Source of the DNA: Variovorax boronicumulans | GTDB taxonomy: Bacteria; Pseudomonadota; Gammaproteobacteria; Burkholderiales; Burkholderiaceae_C | Assembly (NCBI RefSeq): GCF_029892485.1 | Contig: NZ_JARXVG010000003.1 | Location: 434,001 to 498,000, forward strand | Direction of reading: 5' to 3' | Length of the DNA stretch: 64,000 bases | Shown here: positions 62,811 to 64,000 of the stretch, one piece after another | Position numbering within the stretch: the first letter of the stretch is position 1 | Layout: each line of letters begins with the position of its first letter | Position numbers and translations under genes: made by a program | The notes under the pieces: generated by a model | Seen by the model: the letters and a program-made list of their open reading frames with translations, nothing else | Database searches by the model: none | What the model was told of the DNA's origin: nothing

Positions 62811-63790
62811 GCAGGCGCACACGATTCGCCGGCGCCTTGCTCGCGCTCGCCGCGACGGCGGCGGCCGCCGCACCGCCGGCCGTGCAGGCGCTGCCCGAGG
62901 ACTGGTATCCGGAGAGCGTCGCCATCGGGCCGGACGGCGCGTTCTACGTCGGCAGCTGGCGCCAGGGCGCGGTCGCCCGGTTGAAGCCGGGTGCTGCGCC
63001 GAAGGCCGAGGTGCTGGTGAAGCCCGGTGCCGATGGCCTCGCGAACGGGCAGGGCGTGCTGGTCGATGCGAAACATCAGGCCCTGTGGGTCTGTTCGGGC
63101 AACAGCGGCTTCACCACCGTGCCGCAGGCGCCGAGCGCGCTCAAGCGCTACGACCTCGCCACCGGCGCGCCGCGCGCAAGCTACGCGATGCCCGATGCGG
63201 GCTACTGCAACGACCTGGCACAGGACGCGCACGGCAACATCTACGTGACCGACTCCTTCCATCCACGCGTGTTGCGGCTCGCGCCGGGCGCGGCCGCGCT
63301 CGCGGTGTGGAAGGAAGACGCGGCGTTCGCCGGCGAAGGGCCCTACAGGGGGCTGAACGGCATCGCCATCGATGGCGGGCGCGACGTCTACGTCAGCCTC
63401 GTGGCGGCGGCGTCGCATCTGCTGCGCATCGGGTTGAACGCGGATGGCCGGGCCGGCGAGGTCACGCGCATCGAGGCGCCGCGCGTGATGAAGAACGTCG
63501 ACGCGATCCGCGCCTGGAAGCCCGGGCGGCTGGTGCTGTTCGAGAGCAATGCTTTCGGCGACGGGCCGTACGGCGGGCAGGTCACGGTGGCGCGCATCGA
63601 TGGCACGAAGCTCGGTCTGCAGACGGTGGTGGCCGGGCTCAACGACCCGTCGTCGGGGGCGGTGCTGGGCGACCGCGTCTATTTCATCGAGTCGAAGTAC
63701 GCGCTGCTGCTCAAGCACAAAGACGACGACGCAGCCGTGCCGCGCGGCGTGCCCTTCGATATCCAGTCGCGCGCTTTGCCGAAGGACTGA
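62807..63790 (+). CDS. Secreted SMP-30/gluconolactonase-like beta-propeller protein
   Basis: The 327-residue protein has an N-terminal signal (RTRFAGALLALAATAAAAAPP). The mature part has propeller blades with motifs such as PESVAIGPDGAFYVGS, YCNDLAQDAHGNIYVTDS and LNGIAIDGGRDVYVS, which resemble SMP-30/NHL lactonases. It should act in the periplasm. It is translationally coupled to the SDR-like gene by a 4-bp overlap. Its substrate is unknown. Confidence 0.78.
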   Translation: MSRRTRFAGALLALAATAAAAAPPAVQALPEDWYPESVAIGPDGAFYVGSWRQGAVARLKPGAAPKAEVLVKPGADGLANGQGVLVDAKHQALWVCSGNSGFTTVPQAPSALKRYDLATGAPRASYAMPDAGYCNDLAQDAHGNIYVTDSFHPRVLRLAPGAAALAVWKEDAAFAGEGPYRGLNGIAIDGGRDVYVSLVAAASHLLRIGLNADGRAGEVTRIEAPRVMKNVDAIRAWKPGRLVLFESNAFGDGPYGGQVTVARIDGTKLGLQTVVAGLNDPSSGAVLGDRVYFIESKYALLLKHKDDDAAVPRGVPFDIQSRALPKD

Positions 63791-63880
63791 TCGCGCGGTG
63801 GGGAGTGCATTCCGCATATAGCACTCATACGCGCATGGAAATTGCGGCGGCGCGGGGCTGGATTACCCTCCGCAGCCACG

Positions 63881-64000
63881 ATGAAAAAAGCCTACCGCGC
63901 CTCCCTCCTGCGATTCGACGACGCCGGCCTGCCCGTTTTCGATGAAGACGGCCTGCTGGTCGTCGCCCCCGACAACGCCGGCCGTCAGCGCGTCGTCGAT
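63881..64000 (+). CDS. guaD: Guanine deaminase, N-terminal start only
   Basis: The first 40 residues are visible and the gene runs off the window. AYRASLLRFDD, then DEDGLLVVAPDNAGRQRVVD, matches the N-terminus of bacterial guanine deaminases (guanine to xanthine). With adenine deaminase, XdhAB and PuuD it extends the purine breakdown set of the window. The metal-binding region that would prove the call lies beyond base 64000. Confidence 0.75.
   Translation, partial: MKKAYRASLLRFDDAGLPVFDEDGLLVVAPDNAGRQRVVD

Overview
The window is GC-rich, densely coded DNA from a Comamonadaceae betaproteobacterium, most probably Variovorax. The evidence is the protein sequences, the many Bug/TctC-type receptors and LysR regulators, and the palindromic intergenic repeats. 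The genus is inferred from family resemblance, not from a marker gene. I saw no rRNA, tRNA, CRISPR array, transposase or phage gene.

Layout. 0-5 kb: end of xdhC, urate hydroxylase puuD, glycerate kinase and a succinate-semialdehyde-type dehydrogenase. 5-9.6 kb: Mg2+ genes on the minus strand (mgtA, then mgtC), with palindromic repeats between them and a small Pro/Gln-rich ORF ahead of mgtA. 9.6-10 kb: a low-molecular-weight phosphatase. 10-18.4 kb: one minus-strand operon (indolepyruvate oxidoreductase alpha and beta, FMN 2-hydroxyacid dehydrogenase, TRAP transporter, thioesterase) facing a LysR gene. 19.5-20.8 kb: a non-canonical Nramp-family transporter. 21-32.5 kb: a five-gene biosynthetic cluster. 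32.6-44.4 kb: xdhA-xdhB, a LysR gene, a purine permease and a BMP-type nucleoside ABC transporter. 44.5-50.4 kb: a LysR gene facing a CitE-like lyase / Bug receptor / CoA-transferase / lactonase-like hydrolase / Bug receptor operon. 50.6-56.5 kb: an EAL protein, a GspE/PilB-like ATPase with a probable c-di-GMP-binding N-terminus, and a four-PAS GGDEF protein. 56.6-64 kb: adenine deaminase, an MFS transporter, three LysR-linked units, a second BMP receptor and the start of guanine deaminase.

Main finding. The cluster at 21.2-32.5 kb encodes a two-module NRPS (C-A-T-C-A-T-R) that ends in a thioester reductase. It is followed by an RhlB-like glycosyltransferase, an MbtH protein, an RhlC-like rhamnosyltransferase and an MFS exporter. 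The tailoring and export genes resemble a rhamnolipid cluster in which the acyltransferase RhlA has been replaced by an NRPS. The first A domain reads as serine. The predicted product is a rhamnosylated N-acyl-Ser-X dipeptide aldehyde or alcohol. I do not recognise a described compound with this architecture.

The purine genes (xdhC, puuD, xdhAB, purine permease, BMP transporter, adenine deaminase, guaD) form a scattered catabolic superlocus: uptake, deamination of adenine and guanine, oxidation to urate, then urate hydroxylation. The biosynthetic cluster and the transport operons lie between its parts.
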